Shown: positions 51,072 through 60,742, numbered from the stretch's first letter. The stretch is DNA of 64,000 nt from Caulobacter hibisci (GCF_016135805.1 NZ_JADWOX010000017.1:1-64000); one strand, 5' to 3'. Notes: a model not told the origin generated them from the letters alone. Numbers and translations are program-made.

Positions 51072-52355
51072 TCAGGAAAGCGCCGAGAGCACCGCGTCCA
51101 TCGACGGGCGGGCGCCGCTGTCCGGCTGCACGCAGGCGGCCTCCAGGTCGCGCAGGGCGGCGGGGACGTCGCCGTCCACCCGGTCCAGCACCTCGCCCAG
51201 CAGCAGGCCGAAGGCCCGCACGTCGAGCGCCGTCCAGCGCTCCGCTTCACCCGGCGGCGCGAAGGCGGCCGCGCCGAAGTCGCTGAGCACGGCCGTCCCG
51301 GTGGTCCCGTCCCACAGCACGTTGTGGGCGTAAAGGTCGCCGTGGCTGAGGCCCCGCGCGTGCAGCCGCGCGGTCCCGGCGGCCACGTCGCAGGCGATGC
51401 GGCGGGCGACGTCGAGGGAAAGGCTCAGGTCCGGGGCATAGACGTCGCGGCTGCAGCTCTGGGCGCTCGGCGGGCCGGCCAGCACCCGCCAGCCGTCGGG
51501 CAGCAGCGGCATCAGCAGGCCCTGCGCGCCGTCGGGATGGCCGACGATGCGGCCCAGGGCGCCGGTCAGGTTCGGATGCTCGCCGGCGGCCAGGCAGGCG
51601 GCCATCTCGCGCTCGGGCAGGCCGTCGCTGGTCATGGTCCCGCGGAACAGCTTCAGGGCGGCAGGTCGGCCGTTCCACGCGGCCTCGAAGACATCGCCCG
51701 ACGCCCCGCGCCCCAGGGCCTTGCCGACGGTCAGATCGCGCCAGGCGACCGGCGGAACGGCCGCTTCGGGGATGGCGGTGTCGAACGGATTGCCGGCCCA
51801 GGCCAGCCAGGCCAGCGCCGGCAGGTCGACCAGCCAGCCGGGCAGGGCCTCGAACCGGTTGGCGGCGATGCGCAGCAGCTCCAGGCTCTTCGCGCCCGCC
51901 AGACTTTCCGGCAGGGCGGCCAGGCGATTGCCGGCCAGCATCAGCTTCTGGAGCAGAGGGCGCTCGCCCAGGGCGGCCGGCAGGGTCTCGATGCGGTTGT
52001 CGGTCAGGGTCAGCCAGCGCAGCGCCGGCGGCAAGGCCTCGGCGGGGATCATCTCGATCCCGCAGCCCCGGAAACCGACCTGGCTCAGCGCCGGGCAGTC
52101 GCCCAGCGCCTCGGGCAGGCGCTGGAACGGCGCGCCGGAGGCGAACAGCACGGTCAGCCGCTTCAGGCGCGAAAAGTCATGGGGCAGGGCCGAGATCCGG
52201 GTGGTGCCGATGTCCAGCACCTCCAGCGTCTCGGCCAGAGCGAACACCTCCGGCGGAACCTCGGAAAGGTCCGCGCCGGAGAGGTCCAGCCTCGTCGCGC
52301 CGGCCAGGTCGCCGGCGCGCAGGGCGGCCAGTGTCTCGTTCACGGCCGCCCCCAT
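51072..52355 (-). CDS. Leucine-rich-repeat protein kinase
   Basis: 427 residues, ATG 52355. Residues 20-190 form six to seven leucine-rich repeats of the LxxLxLxxNxLxxLP type. The C-terminal half is a eukaryote-like kinase: glycine loop LGRGASGDVF (214-223), Lys235 in AALKLFRG, catalytic loop LSHGDLYAHN with Asp340 and Asn345, and DFG at 359-361. HGD replaces the usual HRD, as in many bacterial and aminoglycoside-type kinases. There is no signal peptide or membrane helix, so it is a cytosolic LRR-kinase fusion. It begins eight bases after the dapD stop. Its target is unknown. Confidence 0.88.
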   Translation of the reverse strand: MGAAVNETLAALRAGDLAGATRLDLSGADLSEVPPEVFALAETLEVLDIGTTRISALPHDFSRLKRLTVLFASGAPFQRLPEALGDCPALSQVGFRGCGIEMIPAEALPPALRWLTLTDNRIETLPAALGERPLLQKLMLAGNRLAALPESLAGAKSLELLRIAANRFEALPGWLVDLPALAWLAWAGNPFDTAIPEAAVPPVAWRDLTVGKALGRGASGDVFEAAWNGRPAALKLFRGTMTSDGLPEREMAACLAAGEHPNLTGALGRIVGHPDGAQGLLMPLLPDGWRVLAGPPSAQSCSRDVYAPDLSLSLDVARRIACDVAAGTARLHARGLSHGDLYAHNVLWDGTTGTAVLSDFGAAAFAPPGEAERWTALDVRAFGLLLGEVLDRVDGDVPAALRDLEAACVQPDSGARPSMDAVLSALS

Positions 52356-52363
52356 CACGCGGA

Positions 52364-53209
52364 TCAGTCGCGCAGCAGGTCGTTGATCGAGGTCTTCGAG
52401 CGGGTCTGGGCGTCGACCGTCTTGACGATCACGGCGCAGTACAGGCTCGGGCCGCCGTTCTTGTCGGGCAGGCTGCCCGGCACCACGACGCTGTAGGGCG
52501 GCACCTTGCCGATGTGGATCTCGCCGGTCTTGCGGTCGACGATCTTGGTCGAGGCCGACAGGTAGACGCCCATCGACAGGACCGAGCCTTCGCCGACGAC
52601 CACGCCTTCGACCACTTCCGAGCGGGCGCCGATGAAGCAGTTGTCCTCGATGATGGTCGGGTTGGCCTGCAGGGGCTCCAGCACGCCGCCGATGCCGACG
52701 CCGCCCGACAGGTGGACGTGCTTGCCGATCTGGGCGCACGAACCGACCGTCACCCAGGTGTCGACCATGGTGCCTTCATCGACGAAGGCGCCGATGTTGA
52801 CGAAGGACGGCATCAGGATGACGTTCTTGGCCACGTACGAGCCGCGACGGACGATGGCGCCCGGGACGGCGCGGAAGCCGCCGGCCTCGAACTGCGGGGC
52901 GTCCCAGCCGTCGAACTTGTTCGGAACCTTGTCCCACCACGGACCGACGCCGCCGCCCAGCGAGCCGGCGCGCATCACGGTGTTGGGGTTGAGGCGGAAC
53001 GACAGCAGCACGGCCTTCTTCAGCCACTGGTGCGTGGTCCACGCGCCGTCGATCTTTTCCGAGACGCGGGCCTTGCCGCCGTCGAGCAGCAGCAGGGCCT
53101 CTTCCACGGCGGTGCGGACCGGGCCGGTGGTGGCGGTGGAGACGCCGTCGCGGGCCTCCCAGGCGGCTTCGATCTCGGTCTGCAGATCGGCGAAGGTCAG
53201 GGCGGTCAT
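52364..53209 (-). CDS. dapD: 2,3,4,5-tetrahydropyridine-2,6-dicarboxylate N-succinyltransferase
   Basis: ATG 53209 gives 281 residues. The left-handed beta-helix with hexapeptide repeats (about 110-240) includes the VRRGSYVAKNVILMPSFVNIGA, GTMVDTWVTVGSCAQIG and GGVGIGGVLEPLQANP signatures of the DapD family. It transfers succinyl from CoA in lysine/DAP synthesis. The start codon overlaps the stop of the upstream nucleotidase gene by four bases, and the LRR-kinase gene follows eight bases after its stop. Confidence 0.96.
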   Translation of the reverse strand: MTALTFADLQTEIEAAWEARDGVSTATTGPVRTAVEEALLLLDGGKARVSEKIDGAWTTHQWLKKAVLLSFRLNPNTVMRAGSLGGGVGPWWDKVPNKFDGWDAPQFEAGGFRAVPGAIVRRGSYVAKNVILMPSFVNIGAFVDEGTMVDTWVTVGSCAQIGKHVHLSGGVGIGGVLEPLQANPTIIEDNCFIGARSEVVEGVVVGEGSVLSMGVYLSASTKIVDRKTGEIHIGKVPPYSVVVPGSLPDKNGGPSLYCAVIVKTVDAQTRSKTSINDLLRD

Positions 53210-53871
53210 ACGGAAGCTTCCTTCAGGCGCGCCGAGCTCAGGAACCCGGCGAGGTCGTTGGTGCGGTGATGGACGTGTTCGGAGGTCGAGGCGGCCGCGT
53301 GGGCGCCGACCAGCACGGTGGTCATGCCCAGTCGCGCGGCCGGGACGAGGTTCTTCTCGCTGTCCTCGAAGAAGGCCGTGGTCGGCGGATCGATGGCGTG
53401 CAGCTTGCTGATCTTGTCGAAGGTCGCCAGCGACGGCTTGGGGATGTAGTCGGCCGTCTCGATGGCGAAGATCTCGCTGAACAGGCCGCGCAGCCCCAGG
53501 TGGCCCAGCACCCGCTCGGCATGGCCCAGCGAGCCGTTGGTGAACACCAGCCGCCGGCCGGGAAGGGCCTTGATCGCCGCGTGCAGGGCCGGGTCGGGGA
53601 CCAGGTTCTCCATCGAGACGTCGTGCACCTCTTCCAGGAACTGGGCGGGGGGCATGCCGTGATAGGTCATCAGCCCGGCCAGGGTGGTGCCGTGCTCCAG
53701 ATAGTACTTCTTCTGCAGCGCCCGGGCCTCTTCGCGGGGCAGGCCCGTGAAGCGCTCGACGAAGTCGGTCATCCGGCCCTCGATCAGCCCCATGAACTCG
53801 GTCTCGGCCGGGTACAGGGTGTTGTCGAGGTCGAACAGCCAGGTATCGACGTGGGAGAGGTCGGCGCTCAT
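53206..53871 (-). CDS. HAD-family pyrimidine 5'-nucleotidase
   Basis: 221 residues, ATG 53871. HAD motif I is FDLDNTLY with nucleophile Asp14, motif II is FTNGS, and motif III/IV is the FFEDSEKN block. The LRR/alpha-helical cap and YIPKP segment resemble yeast Sdt1-like pyrimidine 5'-nucleotidases, which hydrolyse UMP, CMP or related monophosphates. Substrate is inferred. It is the first gene of the tightly packed minus-strand unit with dapD, and its upstream region contains the interrupted family A repeat. Confidence 0.9.
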   Translation of the reverse strand: MSADLSHVDTWLFDLDNTLYPAETEFMGLIEGRMTDFVERFTGLPREEARALQKKYYLEHGTTLAGLMTYHGMPPAQFLEEVHDVSMENLVPDPALHAAIKALPGRRLVFTNGSLGHAERVLGHLGLRGLFSEIFAIETADYIPKPSLATFDKISKLHAIDPPTTAFFEDSEKNLVPAARLGMTTVLVGAHAAASTSEHVHHRTNDLAGFLSSARLKEASV

Positions 53872-53879
53872 GGCTGGAA

Positions 53880-54376
<497 letters not shown>

Positions 54377-54387
54377 ATTTCGAAAAA

Positions 54388-55383
54388 CTACCCCTCCGCC
54401 TTCAGCGGGCGGGAGAGCAGGCCGAGGATGGCGCTGTCGACGTCGACCTCGCCGGCCAGGATGGCGGCGACGGCCTCGCAGATCGGGGTCTCGACGCCCA
54501 GTTTCCGAGCCAGGGCGCGGACGGCCGGGGCCGAGGCGACGCCTTCGGCGACGCTAACCTTGCCGGCCAGAGCCTGTTCCAGGGTCTGGCCCTGGCCCAG
54601 GGCGAGGCCGACGCTCATGTTGCGCGACTGCGGGCTGGAGCAGGTCAGGACCAGGTCGCCCAGGCCGCAGAGACCCGCGACGGTCTCGGTCTTGCCGCCC
54701 AAAGCCACGGCCAGGCGGGTCAGTTCGGCGAAGCCGCGGGTGATCAGGGCGGCGTGGGCGTTGCGGCCCAGGCCCTTGCCCTCGGAGATGCCGCAGGCGA
54801 TGGCCAGGACGTTCTTCACCGCACCGCCGGCCTCGGCGCCGATCACGTCGGCGGCCCAGTAGGGGCGGAAGGTCGGGATCGCGATGGCCTCGCCGATCTT
54901 GCGGCCCAGCGCCTCGTCGTCGCAGGCCAGGGTGGCGGCGGCGGGCAGGCCCCGGGCCACCTCGCCGGCGAAGCTGGGCCCCGACAGCACGGCGATGTCG
55001 ACGCCCGGCAGGGTCTCGGCCGCCACGTCGGTCATCAGCTTCAGGGTGCCCTGCTCGACGCCCTTGGAGCACAGAACCACCGGAACGCCTGCCTTCAGGT
55101 GCGGCTTCAGCGCGGCCATGGCCGAGCGCAGGTGCTGGGCCGGCGGCACGGCCAGGATCAGGTCGCAATCGGCCAGGGCCGCCATGTCGGTGACGGCGGT
55201 GATGGCCGGCTCCAGCGCCACGCCCGGCAGGAACAGGGTGTTCTCGCGCTTGTCGGCGATCGAGGCGACGACCTCGGGCTCGCGGGCCTGCAGGGTCACC
55301 TTGAGGCCGGCGCGCGCGGCGACCTGGGCCAGGGCCGTGCCCCAGGCGCCGGCGCCGACGACGCCCGCGTGCGTGAAGGTCAT
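54388..55383 (-). CDS. gpsA: Glycerol-3-phosphate dehydrogenase [NAD(P)+]
   Basis: 331 residues. The dinucleotide motif GAGAWGT is at 10-16, LSGPSFAGEVARG at 133-145, catalytic Lys190 in GAVKNVLAIACGI, and the GLCGLGDLVLTCSSPQSRN block is near 230-250. It makes sn-glycerol 3-phosphate for phospholipid synthesis. Its ATG overlaps the tsaD stop by four bases, so tsaD and gpsA are coupled. Confidence 0.96.
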   Translation of the reverse strand: MTFTHAGVVGAGAWGTALAQVAARAGLKVTLQAREPEVVASIADKRENTLFLPGVALEPAITAVTDMAALADCDLILAVPPAQHLRSAMAALKPHLKAGVPVVLCSKGVEQGTLKLMTDVAAETLPGVDIAVLSGPSFAGEVARGLPAAATLACDDEALGRKIGEAIAIPTFRPYWAADVIGAEAGGAVKNVLAIACGISEGKGLGRNAHAALITRGFAELTRLAVALGGKTETVAGLCGLGDLVLTCSSPQSRNMSVGLALGQGQTLEQALAGKVSVAEGVASAPAVRALARKLGVETPICEAVAAILAGEVDVDSAILGLLSRPLKAEG

Positions 55384-56495
55384 GCCTTGGCTCCCTTGCG
55401 TCCGAAACTGTTGCTCGGATTGGATAACGCCGCGGCCTCGTCGAGGGGCCAGCGGGGACGCGCGACGGCGTCCAGATCATCGGAAATGCCCGCCGCCAGC
55501 CGCTCGGCCCCGGCCAGGGCGATCATGGCGGCGTTGTCGGTGCAATAGGCCAGCGGCGGGGCGTCGAACGTAAAGCCGTTGTCGTCGCAGATCTTGAGCA
55601 GGGCCGCGCGCACCGCGCCATTGGCGGCCACCCCGCCGGCGACGACGAAGCGGCGCTCGCCGGCGGGGTGCTCGACGGCATAGGCCTTCATCGCCCGGTC
55701 GGAGCGTTCCGACAGCTGGCGGGCGATGGCGAACTGCACGGCGGCGGCCAGGTCGGCGCGTTCCTGGTCGGTGGTCAGGGTCGCGGCGATGCGGGCGGCG
55801 GCGGTCTTCAGGCCCGAGAACGAGAAGTCGCAGTCCTTGCGGCCCAGAAGCGCGCGCGGCAGCTCGTATTTCGAGGCGTCGCCCGTCTTGGCCAGCTTTT
55901 CCAGGGCCGGGCCGCCCGGATAGGGCAGGCCCAGGCTCTTGGCGATCTTGTCGAAGGCCTCGCCGGCCGCGTCGTCGATCGTCGTGCCCAGGCGCTTGCA
56001 GGCCCCGACGCCGCCGACTTCCAGCAGTTGGCAGTGGCCGCCCGAAACCAGCAGCAGCAGGAAGGGATAGGCGACCTCGGCCCCCAGGCGCGCGGAGACC
56101 GCGTGGCCCTCCAGATGGTTGACCGCCACCAGCGGCAGGTCGCGGGCCAGGGCTACGGCCTTGCCGAACGCCAGGCCGACCATCACCCCGCCGACCAGGC
56201 CGGGACCAGCCGTGGCCGCCACGCCGTCCAGGGCGTCATAGCCGATGCCGGCCGCGCGCATGGCCTCGGCGGCGACGCTGTCGATGACCTCCACATGGGC
56301 GCGGGCGGCGATCTCGGGCACCACCCCGCCGAACGGGGCGTGCTGCTCGAACTGGGTGCCGACGATCGACGACAGCACCGTCACCCGGCCGTCCGCGTCC
56401 CGGCGCACGACGGACGCGGCGGTCTCGTCGCAGCTGGTCTCCAGACCAAGGATGGTGAGACCCTGCTTCAGGCCCGAGTTCGTAAGGGTCGTCAT
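55380..56495 (-). CDS. tsaD: tRNA N6-adenosine threonylcarbamoyltransferase
   Basis: ATG 56495 is the preferred start (371 residues); the frame runs further upstream through the divergent region. Metal ligands are His127 and His131 in VNHLEGHAVSA. The LGLETSCDETA, PGLVGGVMVG, VSGGHCQL and YCTDNAAMIA blocks are all typical of TsaD/Kae1. It makes t6A at position 37 of ANN-decoding tRNAs with TsaB, E and C, none of which is in the window. Divergent from hemC over 69 bases. Confidence 0.96.
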   Translation of the reverse strand: MTTLTNSGLKQGLTILGLETSCDETAASVVRRDADGRVTVLSSIVGTQFEQHAPFGGVVPEIAARAHVEVIDSVAAEAMRAAGIGYDALDGVAATAGPGLVGGVMVGLAFGKAVALARDLPLVAVNHLEGHAVSARLGAEVAYPFLLLLVSGGHCQLLEVGGVGACKRLGTTIDDAAGEAFDKIAKSLGLPYPGGPALEKLAKTGDASKYELPRALLGRKDCDFSFSGLKTAAARIAATLTTDQERADLAAAVQFAIARQLSERSDRAMKAYAVEHPAGERRFVVAGGVAANGAVRAALLKICDDNGFTFDAPPLAYCTDNAAMIALAGAERLAAGISDDLDAVARPRWPLDEAAALSNPSNSFGRKGAKA

Positions 56496-56564
56496 CCGGT
56501 TGCGGGGGTCCCGCGGCTCCTGTAGCAGCGAAGTCTCGTTTCGCATGCAGGTAACCCTCCGACC

Positions 56565-57533
56565 GTGTCCCGGCAACCCATCCGCATCGGCGCCCGCGGC
56601 TCCAAGCTGTCGCTCGCCCAGTCCGGCCACATGCAGGTGCGGATCGCCCATGCGCTCGGCGCGCCGCTGGACGCCGGTCCCGAAGAGATCGCGACCTATG
56701 CCCAGCTGATCCCGATCGTCACCAGCGGCGACCGCATCCAGGACCGCCGGCTGATGGAGATCGGCGGCAAGGGCCTCTTCACCAAGGAGATCGAGGAGGC
56801 CCTGCTCGACGGCCGCATCGACTGCGCGATCCATTCGCTGAAGGACATGCCGGCCGTGCTGCCGCCGGGCCTCGTTCTGGCCGCCACGCCCGAGCGCGAG
56901 GACGTCCGCGACGCCTTCATCAGCCACAAGGCCGAGCGGCTGGAAGACCTGCCGAAGGGCGCGCGCCTCGGCACCGCCAGCTTGCGCCGCCAGGCCCAGG
57001 CCCTGCACGTGCGGCCCGATCTCGACATCGTCATGCTGCGCGGCAATGTTGATACGCGCCTGGCCAAGCTGGAGCGCGGCGAGGCCGACGCCATCCTGCT
57101 GGCCCAGTCGGGCCTCAACCGCCTGGGCCTGGGCCATATTCCGCAGAGCTGGCTCGATCCGGTCGCCGCCCCGCCGGCGCCTGGCCAGGGCGCCCTGGCC
57201 ATCGAGAGCCGGGCCGAGGATGTCGACGCCCCCTGGCTGCAAGCCATCCGCTGCCGTCCGACCACCATCGCCGTCGCCGCCGAGCGCGGAGCGCTCTACG
57301 CCCTGGAAGGCTCGTGCCGCACGGCCGTCGGCGCCTATGGCCGCCTGGACGGCGCGCGCCTGAGTCTGCTGGTCGAGGCCCTCAGCCCCGACGGCGTCGT
57401 CCGGGTCCGCCACGAGGGCCAGGTGGTGCTGACGGGCGAGGACGACGCCGGCAAGGCGCTCGCCCTTGGGCTGGACCTGGGCGCGGCCGTCAAGGCCGAG
57501 GGCGGCGACGCCATCATCGCGCCGAGCGAATGA
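56565..57533 (+). CDS. hemC: Hydroxymethylbilane synthase (porphobilinogen deaminase)
   Basis: 322 residues from GTG 56565. The N-terminal IGARGSKLSLAQ, the IHSLKDMPA block with the catalytic Asp, GTASLRRQAQ and the dipyrromethane-attachment Cys251 in LEGSCRTAVGAYG are complete. It polymerises four porphobilinogens to hydroxymethylbilane. Its stop overlaps the hemD start (ATGA). Confidence 0.96.
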   Translation: MSRQPIRIGARGSKLSLAQSGHMQVRIAHALGAPLDAGPEEIATYAQLIPIVTSGDRIQDRRLMEIGGKGLFTKEIEEALLDGRIDCAIHSLKDMPAVLPPGLVLAATPEREDVRDAFISHKAERLEDLPKGARLGTASLRRQAQALHVRPDLDIVMLRGNVDTRLAKLERGEADAILLAQSGLNRLGLGHIPQSWLDPVAAPPAPGQGALAIESRAEDVDAPWLQAIRCRPTTIAVAAERGALYALEGSCRTAVGAYGRLDGARLSLLVEALSPDGVVRVRHEGQVVLTGEDDAGKALALGLDLGAAVKAEGGDAIIAPSE

Positions 57534-58231
57534 CGACGGGCGCGCCCCGCCTCTGGATCACCCGCGCCCGCCCCGGCGCCGAAGCCACCGCCGCGCGCCT
57601 TTCCGCCCTGGGCTTCACGCCCCTGGTCGACCCGCTGCTGGAAATCCGCGACCTGCCGTGGACGGCCGATCTGGCCGGCGTCGGCGCCCTGGCCTTCACC
57701 AGCCTCAACGGCGTCGCCGCCTTCGTCCGGGCCAGCGGCGAACGCGCCCTGCCGGTTTTCGCGGTCGGGACCGCCACCGCCCACGCCGCCGCCGAGGCCG
57801 GGTTTTCCACCATCGAATCGGCGCAGGGCGACGTCGCCGAACTCGCCGCCCTGATCGCCGCCCGGGCCTTCGCCGGCGCGGTGCTGCATCCGGCCGCCGC
57901 CGAGCCGGCCGGCGACCTCGCCTCGCCCCTGGCCCGCGCGGGAATTGAGGCGAGGTCGGTCGCCGTCTACGAAAGCATCGAGCGCGCGCCCCAGCCTTCG
58001 ACCCTCGCCGCGCTCGACGCTCTGGCCGGCGTGCTGCTGCATTCGCCCAAGGCCGCCCGCGCCCTGGCCGCTTTGCTGGAAAGCCGCCCCGCCCCAGGCT
58101 TGCGCGCCTTCTGCCTGTCCCCCGCCGTGGCCGCCCCCCTGGCGGAGCTGGCCGACGCCGGCAAGCTCGGCCCTGTGGCCGCCGCGCCGCGCCCCCACGA
58201 AACAGCGCTGCTCGACCTGCTGGTCCTCTAA
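57530..58231 (+). CDS. hemD: Uroporphyrinogen-III synthase
   Basis: 233 residues. The family is very divergent, but the two-domain pattern is recognisable: LWITRARPGAEATAARL at the start, LAFTSLNGVAAFV near 58-70, FAVGTATAHAAAEAGF near 78-93 and GVLLHSPKAARAL in the second half. It cyclises hydroxymethylbilane to uroporphyrinogen III. It is coupled to hemC by a four-base overlap and is followed by the mitofilin-like gene after 43 bases. Confidence 0.9.
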   Translation: MTTGAPRLWITRARPGAEATAARLSALGFTPLVDPLLEIRDLPWTADLAGVGALAFTSLNGVAAFVRASGERALPVFAVGTATAHAAAEAGFSTIESAQGDVAELAALIAARAFAGAVLHPAAAEPAGDLASPLARAGIEARSVAVYESIERAPQPSTLAALDALAGVLLHSPKAARALAALLESRPAPGLRAFCLSPAVAAPLAELADAGKLGPVAAAPRPHETALLDLLVL

Positions 58232-58274
58232 GGCGAAGTTGCACCCAATCGGCGCGTGGGGCACGAATGGAGCC

Positions 58275-59177
58275 ATGAGCGCCGCCCCCGACCCCGCCGA
58301 GATCGCCGCCCCCAGCGACCCGGCCCTCTACGCCCGCAAGCCCCTGCTGGGCGCGACCTTCTGGGTGATGATCGGGCTATGCGTGGTCTGCGTCGGGGCC
58401 GGGGCGGCCATCGCCCACTACGGCCCGACCTGGTTCTCCAAGCCCGGCGCGACGCCGCAGGCGAGCGTGAGCCAAGGACCGGTCTCGGCCGGCTTTGCTT
58501 CGTCCTCCTCTTCGGCGCCCGCGGTCGCCCCCGCGCCCGAGCCCCCCGCCCCCTCGGCCGAGATCGGCCGGCTGGAGCAACGCCTCGCCCTGCTCGAATC
58601 GGGCCAGCAGCGCACGCTGGACGCCGCCGCCGCCGCCCTCGCCGCCGCCAGCCTGGCCGAGGCCTCGCAGGGCAGCGAACCGTTCGCCGACGCCGTGGCC
58701 AGCCTCGAACGCGTGCTGCCGATGTCGTCGGAGACCCGCGCGCTTGAGCGCCTGGCCCGGTCGGGCGCGCCGACCGTGGCCGGCCTGGCCGCCGGCTTCG
58801 ACGACCTGGCCGGCGCGGCCTCGGTCGCCGCCCACGACCCGGGCCCCGACGCCGGCGCCCTGGCCCGCCTGCGCCACGCCCTCTCGCGCGTCGTCACCAT
58901 CCGCCAGGTCGGCTCCATCACCGGGACCAGTCCCGACGCCCTGCTGGCCCGCGCCCAGGCCCGGCTCGACGCCGGCGACGTGCTGGGCGCGCTGAAGGTG
59001 CTCGACGGCCTGCCGACCAGCGCCCGCCCGACCCTGGCCGCCTGGCGGGCCGAGGCCGAGCGCCGGGCCGAGATCGACCGCCTGGTCGCCGCCATCCGCG
59101 AGCAGGCCCTGAGCGGCCTGGTCCAGGTGTCGCGCAGCCAGGCCGACGCCCGCCTCGCCGGAGCGGCGCCCCAATGA
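58275..59177 (+). CDS. Mitofilin-like (COG4223) inner-membrane protein
   Basis: 300 residues. A single membrane helix (about 27-50) follows a short cytoplasmic start, then a Pro/Ser-rich linker (55-95) and a long alpha-helical periplasmic region with predicted coiled coil around 95-140. The ending RRAEIDRLVAAIREQALS resembles the C-terminal mitofilin signature found in alphaproteobacterial Mic60 relatives. In this position other proteobacteria have HemX, which is unrelated in sequence but similar in layout. It overlaps hemY by four bases. Confidence 0.7.
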   Translation: MSAAPDPAEIAAPSDPALYARKPLLGATFWVMIGLCVVCVGAGAAIAHYGPTWFSKPGATPQASVSQGPVSAGFASSSSSAPAVAPAPEPPAPSAEIGRLEQRLALLESGQQRTLDAAAAALAAASLAEASQGSEPFADAVASLERVLPMSSETRALERLARSGAPTVAGLAAGFDDLAGAASVAAHDPGPDAGALARLRHALSRVVTIRQVGSITGTSPDALLARAQARLDAGDVLGALKVLDGLPTSARPTLAAWRAEAERRAEIDRLVAAIREQALSGLVQVSRSQADARLAGAAPQ

Positions 59178-60742
59178 TCCGCGCTCTCTTCGCCCTGGTC
59201 CTGATCGCCGTCATCGCCGTGGTCGTGGTCTCGCTGACCGGCGAGCCGGGCGCGGCCAGCCTGGAGTGGCTGGGCTGGCGGGTCGAGATGACCGCCGCCA
59301 CCGCCGCCCTGCTGACCCTGCTGCTGGCCCTGGCCGCCGCCGCCCTGTGGCGCGGCCTGCTGTGGATCATCGAGGCCCCCAAGCGCGCCGCCCGCGCCCG
59401 CGCCGAGGCCCGCCGCAACCAGGCCAACGAGGCCCTGTCGCGCGGTTTCCTGGCCGTGGCCGCCGGCGACGGCTCCGAGGCCCGGCGCCTGGCCCAGAAG
59501 GCCGCCGGCCTGGCCGACGACACCCCGGCCCTGGTCCGCGTGCTGACCGCCCAGGCGGCCGAGACCGCCGGCGACACCGTCGCCGCGCGCCAGGCCTGGA
59601 ACGCCATGCTGGGCTTTCCCGAAATGCGCCTGGCCGGCCTGCGCGGCCTGATGCAACTGGCCCTGGCCGAGGGCGACCGCCCGCTCGCCCTGCGCCACGC
59701 CGAAACCGCCTACGGTCTGGCCGGCTCGGCCCTGTGGGCCTGGCGCGCCCTGTTCGAAGCCCGCCTCGAGGCCGGCGACTGGGCCGCGGCCCTGCAGCTG
59801 GTGCAAGGCGCCCAGGAGCGCAAGATCGTCCCGCCCGTCGTGGCCGAACGGGCCCGCGCGGCCCTGCTGGCCGCCTCGGCGGCAAGTCTCGAAGAGTCCG
59901 ACGATCCCAAGGCCCTGGCCCAGGCCCTCGACTTCGCCCTGCAGTCGGTGAAGCTGAAGCCCGACTTCGCGCCCGGCGTGGTCATGGCCGCCCGCCTGCT
60001 GGCCGCCGACGGCAAGGCCGCCAAGGCCGGAACCCTGATCGAGGCCGCCTGGAAGGGCGCGCCGCACCCGGCCCTGTGGCTGGCCTATCGCGACCTGAAG
60101 ACCAGCGAGACCCCCAAGCTGCGCGCCGCGCGCCTGTCGGCCCTGGCCCAGCTGAAGCCCGAGGCCCGCGAGAGTCGGATCCTCAAGGTCGAGAGCGCCC
60201 TGATCGCCGGCGACGCCGTGGCGGCCCGCGCCGCCGCCCGCCTGCTGCCCGAGGAAGCCGCCCCCACCGCCCGCCTGGCCGGCCTGATGGCCCGCGTCGC
60301 CTTCGCGGGCGCCGAGCCCGACGAGGCCCGCGCCTGGATCGCCCGGGGCGTCGCCGCCCCGCAGGAGCCGGACTGGAGCGACCTGGACCCCGAGGGCCAG
60401 GCCTTCGCGTATGGCCGCGAGGACTGGGCCCGCCTGGCCGCCAGCTACGCCGAGACCGGCGAGTTGATCCATCCCCGCTTCGAGCGCCGCGAACGCACCA
60501 TGAGCGATCTGCCCGAGCTGCCCTCGGCCTACGCCCAGGTGAGCCACGCGGCCTCCACCGCCTTCGTCCGCGCCGCCGAGACCGGCGGAGCCCTGATCCC
60601 GTTCCTCGACGCCCCCCCTCTCGACGACCATGGCGACCTCGACGATCCGCCCTCGCCGGACGCCCCGGGACCGGCTCCGGCGCCTCGTCGCAACACGAAC
60701 GCACGCCGACGCTTGGCAAGCGGCCCGCGCCCCGCTAAATAG
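59174..60742 (+). CDS. hemY: HemY-domain membrane protein with TPR-like repeats
   Basis: 522 residues. Two N-terminal helices (about 2-22 and 42-65) are followed by HemY_N (WRVEMTAATAALLTLLLALA) and a long Ala/Leu/Arg-rich TPR-like solenoid (about 85-420). The C-terminal 70 residues are Pro/Asp-rich and disordered. Proteobacterial HemY is linked to heme synthesis by genome context but is not the protoporphyrinogen oxidase of that name in Gram-positives. It completes the hemC-hemD-mitofilin-hemY unit. Confidence 0.85.
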   Translation: MIRALFALVLIAVIAVVVVSLTGEPGAASLEWLGWRVEMTAATAALLTLLLALAAAALWRGLLWIIEAPKRAARARAEARRNQANEALSRGFLAVAAGDGSEARRLAQKAAGLADDTPALVRVLTAQAAETAGDTVAARQAWNAMLGFPEMRLAGLRGLMQLALAEGDRPLALRHAETAYGLAGSALWAWRALFEARLEAGDWAAALQLVQGAQERKIVPPVVAERARAALLAASAASLEESDDPKALAQALDFALQSVKLKPDFAPGVVMAARLLAADGKAAKAGTLIEAAWKGAPHPALWLAYRDLKTSETPKLRAARLSALAQLKPEARESRILKVESALIAGDAVAARAAARLLPEEAAPTARLAGLMARVAFAGAEPDEARAWIARGVAAPQEPDWSDLDPEGQAFAYGREDWARLAASYAETGELIHPRFERRERTMSDLPELPSAYAQVSHAASTAFVRAAETGGALIPFLDAPPLDDHGDLDDPPSPDAPGPAPAPRRNTNARRRLASGPRPAK

